Assembly: GCA_027627225.1 (NCBI GenBank) | Contig: JAPFQT010000151.1 | Location: 471,828-535,827 of the forward strand | Direction of reading: 5' to 3' | Length of the DNA: 64,000 bases | DNA from: Congeria kusceri | Lineage: Eukaryota > Mollusca > Bivalvia > Myida > Dreissenidae | Shown: piece after piece, positions 1-12,205 of the stretch | Position numbering within the stretch: the stretch's first letter is position 1 | Layout of the letters: every line of letters begins with the position of its first letter | Made by a program: the position numbers and the translations under genes | Notes under the pieces: generated by a model | Databases searched by the model: none | What the model saw: the letters and a program-made list of their open reading frames with translations, nothing else | Told to the model about the DNA's origin: nothing

Positions 1-240
1 ATGATGCGAATCCGAACAAAAACTCGTTGTTTAAAATTTACAAATAAACAACGATAAAGCGAAAATTATTCCGAATCTAACATGACCAGATAGAATATAT
101 TTCAATTACAATGCGAACTATATTTTACAGTTTCGGAACTACTTTTTCGAGTTGTTCATTGACGGAAATTTAGCGCGTGTCATGTTAAAATAGCTGATAC
201 GCACATGTAATGAGCACATTATTCTTTAAATAAACAACGC
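1..240. repeat. FB-A foldback family, partial copy
   Basis: Contains the family words AAACAACGATAAAGCGAAAA, a CTAACATGACC stretch and a TTTCGGAACTACTTTTTCG block, which recur at about ten other places in the window. The palindromic core is missing, so this is a truncated or edge-cut copy. A further short fragment of the same family lies at 520-575. Between 241 and 610 nothing else is recognised. Confidence 0.6.
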
Positions 241-610
241 TAATAGATAGCCGAAACTGACGTCATTTGTTCAGATTTTATTAATGAAAGCAATTTTACA
301 ATGAATTTGTAGGCTATAAATGAATGACGTAACTGTAACAGCGTTGACGCGCGTGCGAATGAACGCGCGGAAAATGGTCGGAACAACGTAGAATATAGTT
401 GCAGAGTTCATTTGTCACATAATGCTAAAATGGAAATAATTGTCGCATTCTAATATCGTACAGTTTTTTGTTTTGATGAGCGGTTATTGAACCCCGGGAG
501 ATTCCTTTTGATCATAATTCCAAAGCATTTATTAGCTAATTGACAACGCTAAATCGAAAACTATTTCTTAAACCAGGTTATTTATTTATAACCATATAGT
601 TTAATATAAG

Positions 611-998
611 AAGAGCTGTCTCATGACAACACGCTCGACTATTCACTCCTCTGTGATAGTATATATATTCTGTCAGTGACCTTACATAATGACAATGAAA
701 ATGTGAAATTTCAATTTAATATATGTAGTAGTTACAGAGATATGTACTTGCACACACACTTTAACCTAAATAGTTATAAGTACAAAAAGGAGCATAAATC
801 TGCTAAAATGCTGGTCACAGTTATGGGCATTGGCCAGTGACCTTATATAAGGACCTCGAAGACGTTTCAATTGAATATCTGTAGTAGTTACAGAGATATG
901 GATTTGTTGCACGCAAAACTTAACCAGAACACTACGCCGACGCCGACGAGCGGGTGAGTAGTATAGCTCGAACTATTCGGTGAATAGTCGAGCTAAAA
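611..998 (+). mobile_element. HINE/pearl-like element, family 1, short copy
   Basis: Starts AAGAGCTGTC, then CGCTCGACTATTC. It ends with a GCCGACGCCGACG microsatellite and a terminal hairpin at 964-995 whose right arm is GAATAGTCGAGCTA. The 5' CTCGACTATTC is inverted relative to this 3' arm, which is the subterminal inverted repeat layout known for Helentron-associated (HINE/DINE) and bivalve pearl elements. There is no coding capacity. The family assignment rests on structure only. Confidence 0.65.
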
Positions 999-1023
999 TC
1001 GATTCATTTTGGAATGTTTGCAT

Positions 1024-1112
1024 TAACACGTGGGCCCAAGTCGGTCACAACATACAATGTTGCAGTTGAGCTCTTGTCACGGTTGCCTGTCGAAAGTGTT
1101 ACAGTCCCAGCG
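1024..1112 (+). repeat. Left arm of a 2.7-kb-spaced inverted repeat
   Basis: The stretch containing GGGCCCAAGTCGGTCACAAC and CTCTTGTCACGGTTGCCTG is matched in reverse complement by 3615-3704 over about 85 bases, at roughly three quarters identity by eye. A second partial direct copy (TGTCACGGTTGTCTGTC) lies at 1480-1496. The pair could be long terminal inverted repeats of a degenerate DNA element. Confidence 0.5.
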
Positions 1113-3614
1113 AGTCTAAATAGGGCTAACAACACACGTCTTGTTAAACAACTAATTGAGTCGCGCAAGTATTCCCAGTTTTCTCAAGGTAATAATATTT
1201 TAGAATTAAGACAATGTATTTTCGCCATTAAAATGGTTTCAAGCGTCGCATTCAGGTGCAATATACACTAATGAATTATGAGTCGGAGTCTGTAAAATAA
1301 AGTTTTGTTATTACAATCAAAGGATAGGACACATTTCGACAAGTGGTTCACGTACGATTGAATCCATAACTCATCAAAATTCTTGGGAAGCATTACAATA
1401 GCGAATCAACTCAATATTCATGTCTTATGCATTTCGCTAGCATTATGAAATTTGTCACGGTTTGCGATTTCAGCTACTATCTAATGTCACGGTTGTCTGT
1501 CTATAGTGTAATGGTTTCATTCCAATTATGGATGGAAGATCCGAAGTTTCGTTCGAGGACGACTCATCAGTTTTAAAGAATGGACTGTTTCTGTGAATCT
1601 CGAGGTAAACACAGAGAGTTGCATCGACAAAAACAACAATTATACAAAAAAAGTCGAATAGTGTTTTCACCAAGAAAGTCTTATGACGTACACAAGCGCG
1701 TGATACACATATACACTCCGAAATTCCAAAGTTCTACAGGTCATTATTTGTCATTAGATATGTCATTTAGTAGTTATTACCATAGCAATGCGTACACCCC
1801 TGCGCATCAGTTGCAATTGAGAAACGTCATGATGTTTACAGGAACGATAGTGCATGTAGTAACTTTACGCTTACCCAACCACAGGTATAAAGCCGTTTGG
1901 TTTATCATACACGATTTTCGTTGGTGGTCACCATACCGGACAGGTGGGGTTTACTACGGGTACTCCGGTTTCCCCATACAGCACAAGGCCACACCAAATT
2001 TAAATCTTTCAGTAAAAAATAAATAGCTGGAAACTGCAGCTATGATTAAAAATTCGTCCCAACTTTCGTGAGTCTCTAACAAGTTAATTAGGTAGGAGTG
2101 CTGGGACACACTCCGGGCACGGAAGGACCTCATAAACCTCGAAATACACACACACATACACACGATTTTCTTTACTGCAACTGTAATTAAAGGGGCATAT
2201 CGATGACATTTTACATGAAATAAAATAATTTTCCATTCTGCCGAGTAGCAACAATATATGGTGGAAAATATAAGAACAAAATATAAGCAAAAACAAATAC
2301 ATTCTTATTTTCTGCCAAAATTGTTTCAGTCGGACTCTAACTATAGTGCCTACAAAATCGCGCACTCATCGATATAAATTTCCCAAAATTAAGTAACGTA
2401 TGCGCGTAACGGTGCATCATAAAAGTATATCTACAGCTAATTTATTATCAATTTTACATCTGCTACAATTTTGAAGTGCCCGCGAGAATGCCATCAATAT
2501 TTTTAGTACAAATTACAATGCATAATTTAGTTATATACGTTTGCTAACTGTTTATAGAAACAAATTAATCGTAATTTATATTGATTCACCATTAATATCC
2601 ATTTTTCTTTCGATATCGTAGGGCAGGCGTAACATTAAATATTGACCCCGTTGAAAACTGACCCCATGGGTCCTTTTTCAGCGTTGAATGGACCCCGCCA
2701 ACATTTTAACATTAGAATTTGATCAAAAGGTTGTTGAAAACTGATTAGTTGTTAAGCTTTGAACATTGATGTGATCAATTGTTAACGCTTATTAAAAACA
2801 CAGCTTTATTAATGATTTATTAATAAATACATTATAATTTTCATGACTCGGTAATACGAAAAAAAATATTTACAATCTAAACATTGTAGCATTTTTGGTG
2901 GTCTTATAAACAACAAAAAATAAGTGAAAAATACAAATTATAGGGCTCACTTTGTACTAATTTTCTGAAAAAAATATTCTGAGAAAGTTTCGGAATGTTC
3001 GCAATATATTATGTCTTATTTCACAGAGTCTTATGGTTTTAATTATATTAGGCGTTCATTATTTTAGTAAGTGCTGAGTTTTCGGTCATGTCTTTACATG
3101 ACCTTTGTGGTATAAGGTTATATTGTAACTCCGTCAGTCATTTTACAATGTTGAAAACAATATCTGGCAATATCTACACCTTGACGTACAATCCAGAAAG
3201 TATACTCATAGTCAGAAAAACCGTGACAATGTCCATACTATCGTCATACAAACCGTGACATGGCGGAATAAAACCGTGACATATTCAAGAACAATATTTT
3301 GGCATTTTCTTACTATAACAAACGAAATTATACATTTGAAAACAATGGTTATCACTTATATTACACGACAGACGAGCCACTGCTAATGTTTGATGCCTAC
3401 TGAAAACAAAATCAAAATGTGATAAGACATTAGTTAAAAGACTGATAAAAGTATCAAATTGCTGGATTATGCACACGTTTCAAACAAAATAAATTTTTAA
3501 CACAATGACAAAATAATAAGAAATTGATGACTAATTTGCAATTAGTTTGTTGCTTAGTTATCAGTACAATATAAAAATACCATTTACCATTTATTCTGCT
3601 TGCGAAATCTCGCA
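1113..3614. other. Interior of the inverted-repeat pair; no gene recognised
   Basis: The only sizeable open frame is 1580-2026 (+, 148 codons). It resembles no family I know, and its 3' part overlaps a repeat-like stretch (GGTTTACTACGGGTACTCCGG, 1949-1968) of a kind common in dispersed repeats of marine invertebrates. Three CCGTGACA words occur at 3222-3281. GACCCC-rich short inverted words occur at 2644-2697. Nothing else can be supported. Confidence 0.35.
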
Positions 3615-3704
3615 AGAAACCTTAACACTATCGACAGGCAGCCGTGACACGAGCTGGACAGGCAACAGTGTCCGTTGTGACCGTCTTGGGTCCCCGTGAT
3701 TTAC
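3615..3704 (-). repeat. Right arm of the inverted repeat pair
   Basis: This is the reverse complement of the 1024-1112 arm. It shares the words corresponding to ACCCAAG, GGTCACAAC, TGTCACGG and TGCCTGTCGA in the same order. Confidence 0.5.
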
Positions 3705-4109
3705 ATGTATGACGTTGGTGTGTCCAACAATTGTCTTCAGTTGTTATTGCAAATGCTTAAATATGTACCTTCAAAAGAATTAATTAAGTCATTTTTTTAA
3801 TTATAGAAGAGCACACATGGCACACAAAATGACGTTGGAGAATACACACCTACATGTAGTGCTCGATGCTCCAATAATTTCAGTTAAAATAAGTATGTTG
3901 ATTATTTGTTCTGAAAAAAAATCCTAATGTTGTGACAAGATTATAAGTTCAAAAACATATATTAAAACAAACGTGAAATGTATTTAATTTTAAGAAAATA
4001 GACATTAATATCTTAGGTGACATATTTCTGTTTTGATGATGAAACGATTCTGAATATAGCATACGAGCAACAAAGCACGTGCGTGTGATTTGGGTACAAA
4101 CTAATATGA

Positions 4110-5150
4110 TCTGTTATTTATAAAACCCGGCCTCTCACACTTCCGAAATCAGGCCAATTTTTTTCTGTGTTTCGGGCAACCCGACTCTACCTAGCAAAAA
4201 ACCCACGGAACCTAAAATTTTAGCGATGATTGTTTTTCGTGAAATCTGTTTTAGTCAGATTTAAGATAATTTTAATGTTGTTTTTTTTACCGTAATGTGT
4301 CTTTAAAAAAGTAAACAAAAACCTCAATCCCGACCCTACCTTACGATTTTTAAACCGTTGCACGAAACACACAATTATTTTTTTTAGCCTCACCATAAAA
4401 TTATATATTCGACATTCATGCTTGATTGTACGTACCTGGCATCTAAGCCCTTATTCACCAACCTATTCTTAGACTTACGAATAAAGAATAAACTCAGACT
4501 CAGTAAAAATACTTCTGCGTTCTCTAATATGCTGGGTACCAATGTCATTAATAAATCGTTCTAAATACAGGACTATGTAATTTGAGTTGCTGAATACCAA
4601 GAAAGATTCATTCTAAGCGTTCTTATAATAGAACAGTTTCAAGAATATTTTTAATATTACGTCTGAAGTCTAATAATAGATTGGTGACTATATATATAGA
4701 ATACCACATTTATATAGCACTCTTTTCATAATGGATATACGTGCTTTACACTATATATACAATCAATGTATATTCTTCATGCATATGTACAAAAATAAGT
4801 GCCATTATAAAACATAACTATGGGCCCTGAACAATATTTTACAGAACACATGTTGACAAAAGCTCCCTCGGCGACTGTTCTTGTTATAACAGTAACATGT
4901 TCACCAGAAACCAATGGCATCAGATTATTTACATTTGTATGTTTATAGCTTTTTATGTCACCGGTTACAAACAATACTGCTCAATTCAATAAAAAGAGAA
5001 ATACATTATTAAATTACATGCATACGTGATCGTATTTTTAAATATGGAAAAAGATTTGCCACAAATACCAAAGACATTGGGAGATTTGGTAATCATGATC
5101 AGGCATAAAGATCGTAATCTAAGTAATATTGTAACGTGATACTCGCTAAT
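4110..5150 (+). repeat. Duplicated segment, copy 1 (paralogue at 29040-30720)
   Basis: Collinear with 29040-30720: TCCGAAATCAGGCCA, TGTGTCTTTAAAAAAGTAAA, GACATTCATGCTTGATTGTA, ATGCTGGGTACCAATGTC, GTTATAACAGTAACAT and CACCAGAAACCAA occur in the same order in both. Copy 1 lacks the insert at about 29510-29850 and the HINE at 30150-30572. It also carries only one monomer of the 31-bp sequence that is expanded next to copy 2. No gene is recognised inside it. Confidence 0.75.
4453..4690. mobile_element. MITE with TTCACCAACCTATTCTTAGA-type ends
   Basis: The left end TTCACCAACCTATTCTTAGA is inverted relative to the right end (TCTAATAATAGATTGGTGA), about 23 bp with mismatches. It is non-coding, about 240 bp long, and lies inside the duplicated segment. 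The paralogue at 29357-29988 has better matched arms. Confidence 0.6.
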
Positions 5151-5159
5151 GTTTCTATG

Positions 5160-6185
5160 GACAAAGAACAAAATTATCGTTGTTAAACTACCCAATAAAC
5201 GAAGCAAAAAGAAGTTCCGATACTGAGCGGAGCATAGTAAAAATAAGTTTCAATTACAATTGCAAAAATATAGGTCAGCTTATCTTAAAAGCGAAATAAT
5301 GTTCGTATAATTAGTGTTTATCGAGCACTAAACAACTCTTTGTCGTTCTGATGCGTGGCTATTAAACAACTCGGGCTAACGCCTTCTTGGCTTAATTCCT
5401 ACGCATCAGAACTCCAAATCGTTGTTTATTGGCCGATAAATGACGATTAATCGAAAATTAGTTCTAAATTAATCAACAGAAATGCGTCTTTGACTGCAAG
5501 TTGTTGTTTGATTTATGATCCTTTATAATCGTTCATTTGTGCATCATATTTTACACCACTTTAATAATTTGCAAAACAAACAGAACTCACGATCTCTCGA
5601 TCCATTTCACTACTCCATCTTTATTTTTATACGAAACTACCCACTGAATACAACATTCCATGTTCTTTTGGAACCGATATTTGCGTACATTATAAAAGAA
5701 ATAATTTTCGATTTAAAGTTGTGTTATCGGCTAAAAAACCGCATCAGAACGACACATCGGTGTTTATTAGCCGATAAACAACGATAAGGCGAAAATATTA
5801 TTTCGATTCTAACATGACTTGGCAACATTTTCTGCAATTACAGTGCGAAGTATACAGTTTCTGAAATATTTTTCGGGTTGTTTATTGCAAGTTTAACATG
5901 AATTTTGTTCTTTGTGTATATAAAACACCCTCGTTGTTTAATTCCTACGCATCAGAACTCCAAATCGTTGTTTATTGGCCGATAAACAACGATAAATCGA
6001 AAATTATTTCTTAATTCTAACAAGACACGCGCAGAGTGATTCTGATTTGACATATATTTTTGCAATTGTAATTAGAACTACATTTTACTATGCTCCGCTC
6101 AGAATCGGGACTTCTTTTGCGTCGTTTATTGGGTAGTTTTGTTCTTTGTCTATAGATAAAAATAGCGAGCATCATGTCAGAATGT
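5160..6185. repeat. FB-A foldback family, two or three adjacent copies
   Basis: 5163-5475 is a reverse-oriented copy (ATTATCGTTGTTAAACTACC, then GAGCGGAGCATAGTAAAA). 5730-5900 and 5930-6180 are forward copies (GCATCAGAACGACACATCGG; TGTTTATTGGCCGATAAACA; TACTATGCTCCGCTCAGAAT). The 90-codon frame at 5515-5787 falls in this AT-rich repeat DNA and is not called as a gene. Confidence 0.7.
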
Positions 6186-6240
6186 GCGTTTTATATCAGT
6201 CATACAAAAGCAAAACATATATAATGATGCGTAAAAAGTC

Positions 6241-6632
6241 ACAGTCCATTGGATAGTGGAAACACCTAAAATGCCAATTTTAGATAATTCATTACCTTAA
6301 CTCCACAATTCTTGGTGCGAGTTGGCTGATAATCGAACTCTGCCGAAATATTATGCCAACAAAGATTTGTAAAAAGATCAGATGAAAACTTTTGGACTTA
6401 GAGATTGTAGATAATTCAAGGGCCATAACTCCACAATTCCTGGGGCGATTTGGTTGATTATCGAATTTGGCCGAGATATTGTGCCAACAAACATTTTCAG
6501 GATGTTTTGTGAAGATCGGATGAAAACGGTTGGACTTTTAGAGCGAAAACGAAAGTGGTCTACCGACGGACAGACACACCGACATTAGCAAACCAATATA
6601 CCCCACCGTCTTCGATGGGGGACATTACTAAA
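6241..6632 (+). mobile_element. HINE/pearl-like element, family 3, 5'-truncated
   Basis: Two cores of roughly 120-130 bp contain GGCCATAACTCCACAATTCC and GGTTGATTATCGAA. They are followed by a GACGGACAGACACACCGAC microsatellite and a short hairpin (CCCCACCGTCTTCGATGGGG). The same order occurs at 42473-43070 and 44068-44776. The 26-bp minisatellite begins immediately after the hairpin. Confidence 0.6.
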
Positions 6633-7112
6633 GCAGACAACACAATGATGTAACACGACAAAGTGACACAACATCGCAACATATAACAGGCGACACAACA
6701 ACGTGACATAACCAGGCAACACAACGACGTAACACAACCAGGATACACAACCACGCAAAACAACGACGGAACACAACCAGGCAACACAACGACGTAACGC
6801 AACCAGGCAAAATTACGACGTAACACAACCAGGCGACACAACGACTGGACACAACTAGGATACACAACGACGTAACGCAACCAGGCAACACAACGACGTA
6901 ACACAAGCAGGCGACACAACGATGTAACACAACCAGGCAACACAACGACGTAACACACCCAGGCGACACAACGACGTAACACAACCAGGCAACACAACGA
7001 CGTAACACAACCACGCGACATAACCACGTAACACAACCAGGCGACACAACGTCGTGACACAACCAGGCGACACAACGTAATAACACACAAAAAACACCAC
7101 CAACACAACCAC
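6633..7112 (+). repeat. 26-bp minisatellite, array A
   Basis: The unit is two 13-bp halves, typically ACACAACCAGGCG then ACACAACGACGTA, repeated about 18 times with substitutions. Spacing between successive AGGC words is 26 (for example 6961 to 6987). The plus strand is almost free of T, so all three minus frames stay open and give overlapping spurious open frames of up to 182 codons. Confidence 0.9.
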
Positions 7113-7119
7113 GTTTATA

Positions 7120-7970
7120 ATATATTTGAGTGTTATCGGTCTGAATTGTCAACGATTTAGTTCTGCTAGCTTATCACAAACCATGGCAGTTTCAGTTTTT
7201 ACAGTTTCGGAACTATTTTTTTCGTGTTGTTTCTTGGTACGGTAGTTTAACAACGGTAAGTTTTGTTCTTTATCAATAGAAAACATGGCGCTTGTCACAT
7301 TAGAATATTGATTTTAAATAACTAGGTAATGTTTTCTATATCGGCTGTTGAAGTTAAATTAAACAGCAATTTTTACGTGACACGCGCAAAGTTTTCTAAA
7401 GAAAAACAAGAAAACATTCCGTTGTTAAATAGCCAAAAAACAACTCGCAAAAGTAGTTTCAAAACTGTAAGCTATAGTTCTCATTGTAATTACAGAATAT
7501 GTAGTCATGTCATGCAAGAATCAAAATAATTTTCGCTTTATCGTTTTTTATCTGTAATAAACAACGATTTTTCGTTCTGATACGCTTATATTTAAGATTC
7601 GATTCGATTAATTTTTCGATTTTTCGTTGTTTATCGGCCAATAAACAACGATCTGGTGCGTAGGAATTAAAGGGTTAAATAACCACGCATCAGAACGACA
7701 AAAAAAAAATATTGGCCGATTAACAACGATAATGCGTTTTTTTTTCGATTCTAACAATAACTTGAAAAATAGTTTTGCAATTGTAACGAAAACTATATTT
7801 TTGTATTCTCCACTCAGAATCGGCACATATTTTTGCGTTGTTCATTGGGTAGTTTAACAACGATAACTGTGTTCTTTGTCTATCGAAAAAATTTGTAATA
7901 GCATCAGAACTCAAAACCGTTGTTTATTTACAGATAAACAACTAAAAATCGAAAATTAGTTCATACTTAT
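7120..7970. repeat. FB-A foldback family, long copy
   Basis: Holds TTTCGTTGTTTATCGGCCAA, CCACGCATCAGAACGAC, GTATTCTCCACTCAGAATCG and two blocks of the TTTCGGAACTA type. Open frames here (7329-7529, 7608-7826, 7720-7914) are short and unrecognised. From 7971 to 8525 nothing is recognised. Confidence 0.65.
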
Positions 7971-8525
7971 ACACGAATGCGTGACGCCAAAAACATGTGA
8001 CCAAACATACCGGTAGTTATCTCCACAGTTAAAGTTTATATAATTTCATAAGATATATTTGAAAGGCACATTAAAGATAAAACAACAACAACGTATTATG
8101 GTAAAACACGTGCCCGTGTTTTATAGAGAACTTCATGTGAGTCTGGTCCTTTAGTTACATTTAGTTAATACCTCACCGTTGTTAACCTGTTATACAATCA
8201 TGATTCTGTTGCAGATGCAAATGCACACATCATAAATCCACATGTTCAGATAACAGTATCTTAACATAGAAACAGCACTTGGTTCAGTTCACAATAAAAG
8301 TTTAATTTAACAAATCGAAGTTGTCGTAGGTAAAGGTACCATATCAAGTGACGTACAATAAAAATATATCAATTCCAGATTAAGGTTTTTTGTCAACATG
8401 TAAAAAAACTCTTTTTAATATACTTGAATATATAATAGTGTTGATAAATTGCTTAATAGAAACTGCAACATTATATAGAAAGAACACAATACAATGGGTA
8501 TGCGAAACATTTGCATAGACAACAA

Positions 8526-9641
8526 TACGAAGGGTGTCCAAAAAGTGTGTGTACTTACTGAATTACCCACATTTTTCGCCAGACACATAAACAATTATTA
8601 TGTCTAGAATTCTCAGACTTTACTCTACAATTATATGTGACATTCATCATGCTGCTTTAAACTACAAAACAAAACCAGTTTATAAAGCACCGACACTGTA
8701 GCTCTATCGGAGCACGTCACGTCGAAATGAAACGTCATCGATGAACGTCAAAGACGTCACCTTTGTTTTACCGATACGATATTTGGCATTTCTAAAAAAT
8801 ACTATCACTGAAAACACTCGATTCAACGATTGTGTCGATGAATCCACTTTTTGTGAATAACATAACAAAACAAGCCAGGCCAAAAAAAAAAATAACTTTG
8901 TTTGCCATTGCTTACCTACCTGACGAAAAACCCCATACTCAAAAGTTTTTTCTTTTTAAATCAAACCAGTTTTTTTTAATCCGAATATTCTTTTCGAATT
9001 CGTATTTTTTCTTTGGGTTAAATAAAAGCTCTTCTTTCATTTCGGTCGTTTTCCAATGGGTTAATAAATTAACTGTATCAGCTAGACCCTTGCTTAACAT
9101 AGGCTATACCAAAATGCAATTGTTATCATGTTTTATGAAAGTTGTGAAAACAACGGGCTCTTTGTCAATATTCATTGCCTAATTAAAGATGATTGCTAGC
9201 GACCTCTCGTTATATCAACAGACACTTGATTATATTATCAAAAGCAATGTCTGTATTAAACGCTATATTTCGGCTCTAAATGGATCATTAATGAATTTGC
9301 ATAAAAACATTGCCTACCTACCAGCAACCTTGGGTAGGCCATGGCAAAAAATTTTTAAGGTTGGCCCCAGCTTAAAACTGCAAAATTACGGAGTTTGTAT
9401 GTGTCTGCGATTCCAGGTCTCTTCCTCTGAAATGCGTTTCTATACAATATACATCCGTATTAACTGAATTATAAAATGGTTTTGCTAATTAAATATGACA
9501 GCTTCAGACTTTAAATTGCTCTAATCGATTTTGTATATACAAAATTTAATATTCTTTCCAACCATGTGCGATATATGAACTTTGTATACAACAACAATTA
9601 ACCGAAGTATCAGTACATGAACATTTTGGACACCCCTCGTA
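8526..9641. mobile_element. Mariner-like non-autonomous element, about 1.1 kb
   Basis: Terminal inverted repeats: CGAAGGGTGTCCAAAA at 8528-8543 and TTTTGGACACCCCTCG at 9624-9639 (15 of 16 matching), with weaker similarity continuing inward. A TA dinucleotide abuts each end (8526-8527, 9640-9641), as expected for the Tc1/mariner target duplication. The interior open frames (8832-9182 and 9189-9467, both +) show no DDE/D motif or recognisable transposase, so I treat the element as a non-coding or heavily degenerate derivative. Confidence 0.65.
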
Positions 9642-9765
9642 TATTTCCTGTATAATTCCGTGCATTACTTAATGACGCGATACAAACATTAAAGGTGCTA
9701 ACTCGTGCTGGAAAATGCCAGTCATGTGACGATACTTTTCAATTCAGCATGACAACACAAAATTG

Positions 9766-10245
9766 TCACAACCAAACGATGCAACGACGTGACACACCCA
9801 AACGATGCAACATGCAACGACGTGACATAACCAAACGATGCAACGACGTAACACAACCAAACGATGCAACGACGTGACATAACCAAACGACGCATTGAAG
9901 TGACACAACCAAACGATGCATTTGAAGTGACACAACCAAACAACGCAACGACGTAACACAACCAAACAACGCAACGACGTAACACAACCAAACAACGCAA
10001 CGACGTAACACAACCAAACAACGCAACGACGTAACACACAACGCAACGACGTAACACAACCAAACGACGCAACGACGTAACACAACCAAACGATGCAACG
10101 AAGAGACACAACCAAAAGGCGCAACGACGTGACACACCCAAACGATGCAACGACGTAACACAACCAAACGATGCAACGTAGAGACACAATCAAAAGGCGC
10201 AACGACGTGACAAAACCAAATGATGCAAAGACGTAACACAATTTA
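9766..10245 (+). repeat. 26-bp minisatellite, array B
   Basis: Same 26-bp dimer plan as the other arrays, but with a local variant: ACACAACCAAACG followed by ATGCAACGACGTA or ACGCAACGACGTA. About 18 copies. Variants are shared within the array and differ from arrays A, C and D, which suggests local homogenisation. Minus-strand frames of up to 190 codons are compositional. Confidence 0.9.
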
Positions 10246-10408
10246 ACCCGTATTTCATCCACGACAAGGATGTTCCGGTTTAGAAAATGGGACAATTGAC
10301 ATGGTGCAGACGACAATTAGGCAGACATTAAATTATGCAGACAACAGTTGCACGTGTCCAGCACGAGGCTGGAAAGATGTACTGGATCGTGTTTCGCCGA
10401 ACACGCGG

Positions 10409-10728
10409 ACAGGAGGCGCTATAAGACCTCTGTAGGACCATAATTTTCACAAATCATATTTTTCACGTCTGTGAAAAAAAGGATCTCATTTTTCACACGT
10501 GTGAAAATTGAGATCTTATTCTTCATACATCACAGTCTTATTATTCACAATTTCTGTGAAGTTTGTGATCACATCCAGTTTTTGATATGCAATGAAATCA
10601 TATTCTTCTGTAATCCTCATGCATACCCCGTTTAAGACAAAGTGCATTCTTCACACTTAAAAATGTGACAAATATGATCCTATTCTTCACAGGTGTATGA
10701 AAAATAAGATAATATAGACCTCCAACTT
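10409..10728. mobile_element. Foldback/MITE rich in TTTTCACA palindromes
   Basis: Starts GGAGGCGCTATAAGACCTC and ends ATAGACCTCC. The interior is a run of inverted words such as TTTTTCACGTCTGTGAAAAA and TTTTTCACACGTGTGAAAA. A related copy lies at 32600-33022. There is no coding potential. Confidence 0.55.
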
Positions 10729-10821
10729 GCTGCACAACTCGAGGAATGGTTTTCTTTTAAATCAATACAATAATGATTGCAAATCTATTGAAATGTCTCT
10801 ATGATTTCAGGCGACGTTATT

Positions 10822-11150
10822 TAAGAAATAATTTTCGATGTATAGTTGTTTATCGGCCAATAAACAACGATTTGGAGTTCCAATGCTAAGGAATTAAACC
10901 ACGAGGGCGTAAGCCCGAGTTGTTTAATAATCACGCATCAGAACGACAAAGTCTTGTTTATTGGCCGATAAACAACGATAATTAATTCGATTCTAAAACG
11001 ATTTGCCATATATTTTTGCAATTGCAATTGGAACTACATTTTACTATGCTCCGCTTAGAATCGAAACTTCTTTTTGCGTTGTTTATTGGGTAGTTTAACA
11101 GCGATAATTTTGTTATTTGTCTATAGACAAATAAGAGAATATCATATATT
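10822..11150 (+). mobile_element. FB-A foldback element, well preserved copy
   Basis: Outer arms at about 10833-10893 and 10930-10980 are inverted copies of each other, and each contains its own near-palindrome (10845-10868 and 10953-10976). Between them is a small GGGCGTAAGCCC hairpin. Downstream comes the family tail with TACTATGCTCCGCT, TTATTGGGTAGTTTAACA and CTATAGACAAAT. This copy serves as the reference for the family. 11151-11811 holds nothing recognisable apart from an unassigned 82-codon frame at 11224-11472. Confidence 0.7.
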
Positions 11151-11811
11151 AATTAAACGACATTGGATACTGGGAAGAGGAGAATAGTTTTTATTTAACC
11201 TCACGAACAATAGTTTAAGGAACATGTTTTATAATGGATTAATCGAAATAAAGCGGATTGCCTTGCATATTAGAACATCATGTTTACTGAACAAAAAAAA
11301 AGGAAAACTGACACTTCATAATTTGATAAGAAGCAGAAAGCGAAAACATATACGCAGTCAGATTTCTTCTTTGGCTGAGTATATCATACCAAATACAGTG
11401 TATTTTGAGAATGTTTTTTTTTATAAATATTTTGCTTATCTAATTAACCCAATTTTAATACAAGTAAATTAATCTTTTAGCCCGGAATTTGGGATTATGT
11501 CAGCATCAAAACTAATTTTAATGACCAAGTATTCAGAAGAAAAATGCAACTGTATTGTGTACAACACAAATTAGCAGGCTTATATACAGCGACACATTTT
11601 AAGGGCAAAATCCGTGTCGCGTGCACAGATTTTCGTTTCTCGTTTGTACATCCTATAAAAGCGGTCTTCAAAAAATCCTTCGGCCTCGGTTGACATCACT
11701 CTTCTCGGGGTGCAATATTTACTATACCCCTCAACTGCCTATGATATTTATATCATATGATGAGGATATATTGATCGCGAACACAAAAAAAGAAAGAGCC
11801 GCATAATCATA

Positions 11812-12205
11812 TATGAATTGTTTTTTTTATTTTTATGATATTTTATTATATTCCCTAATGGAATTTGCTTTACCATTCAATTATTAATTATATATAGTTA
11901 GTAAATACAATTGCAACAGTATTAACTGCTCAAATAAAAGCAATAAAATATCTCTCATATTCAGGGTAGTGTTTGTTTCGTTATAAACTATTCGGGTGAC
12001 ATACATTTGGTCAATGTGTAAATATGGCTGTTTGCGAAATCTGATTGATTAAAAGTTTCAGCAAATCAAACCATTGAAAAAACTGTATAAACTGCAAACC
12101 CATATGCTTGGTCATTATTGCCTAAATGTATTGTACAATATGGACACTGTTAGACAACAGCCCGAATGCAGTTGATCAACAGATCACAAAATGTACGTAC
12201 TGGCG
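11812..12205 (+). repeat. Dispersed repeat R, left fragment
   Basis: Collinear with 37079-37236 plus 37660-37895: TTTTTATGATATTTTATTAT, GTGACATACATTTGGT, TGCGAAATCTGA, TATGGACACT and AACAGCCC occur in order. The match stops near 12205, so this copy lacks the right half and the minisatellite found at 37-41 kb. Confidence 0.65.

Noticed and set aside
1580..2026. 148-codon plus-strand frame as a gene
   Set aside because: No recognisable domain, and its 3' third overlaps a dispersed repeat-like stretch. Kept only as a remark.
6633..7112. CRISPR-like array
   Set aside because: Units are contiguous 26-mers without unique spacers, there are no cas genes, and the context is eukaryotic.
8832..9467. 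Two consecutive plus-strand frames as a transposase
   Set aside because: They lie inside the mariner-like ends, but no DDE/D or helix-turn-helix pattern can be seen, and homopolymer-rich codons dominate.
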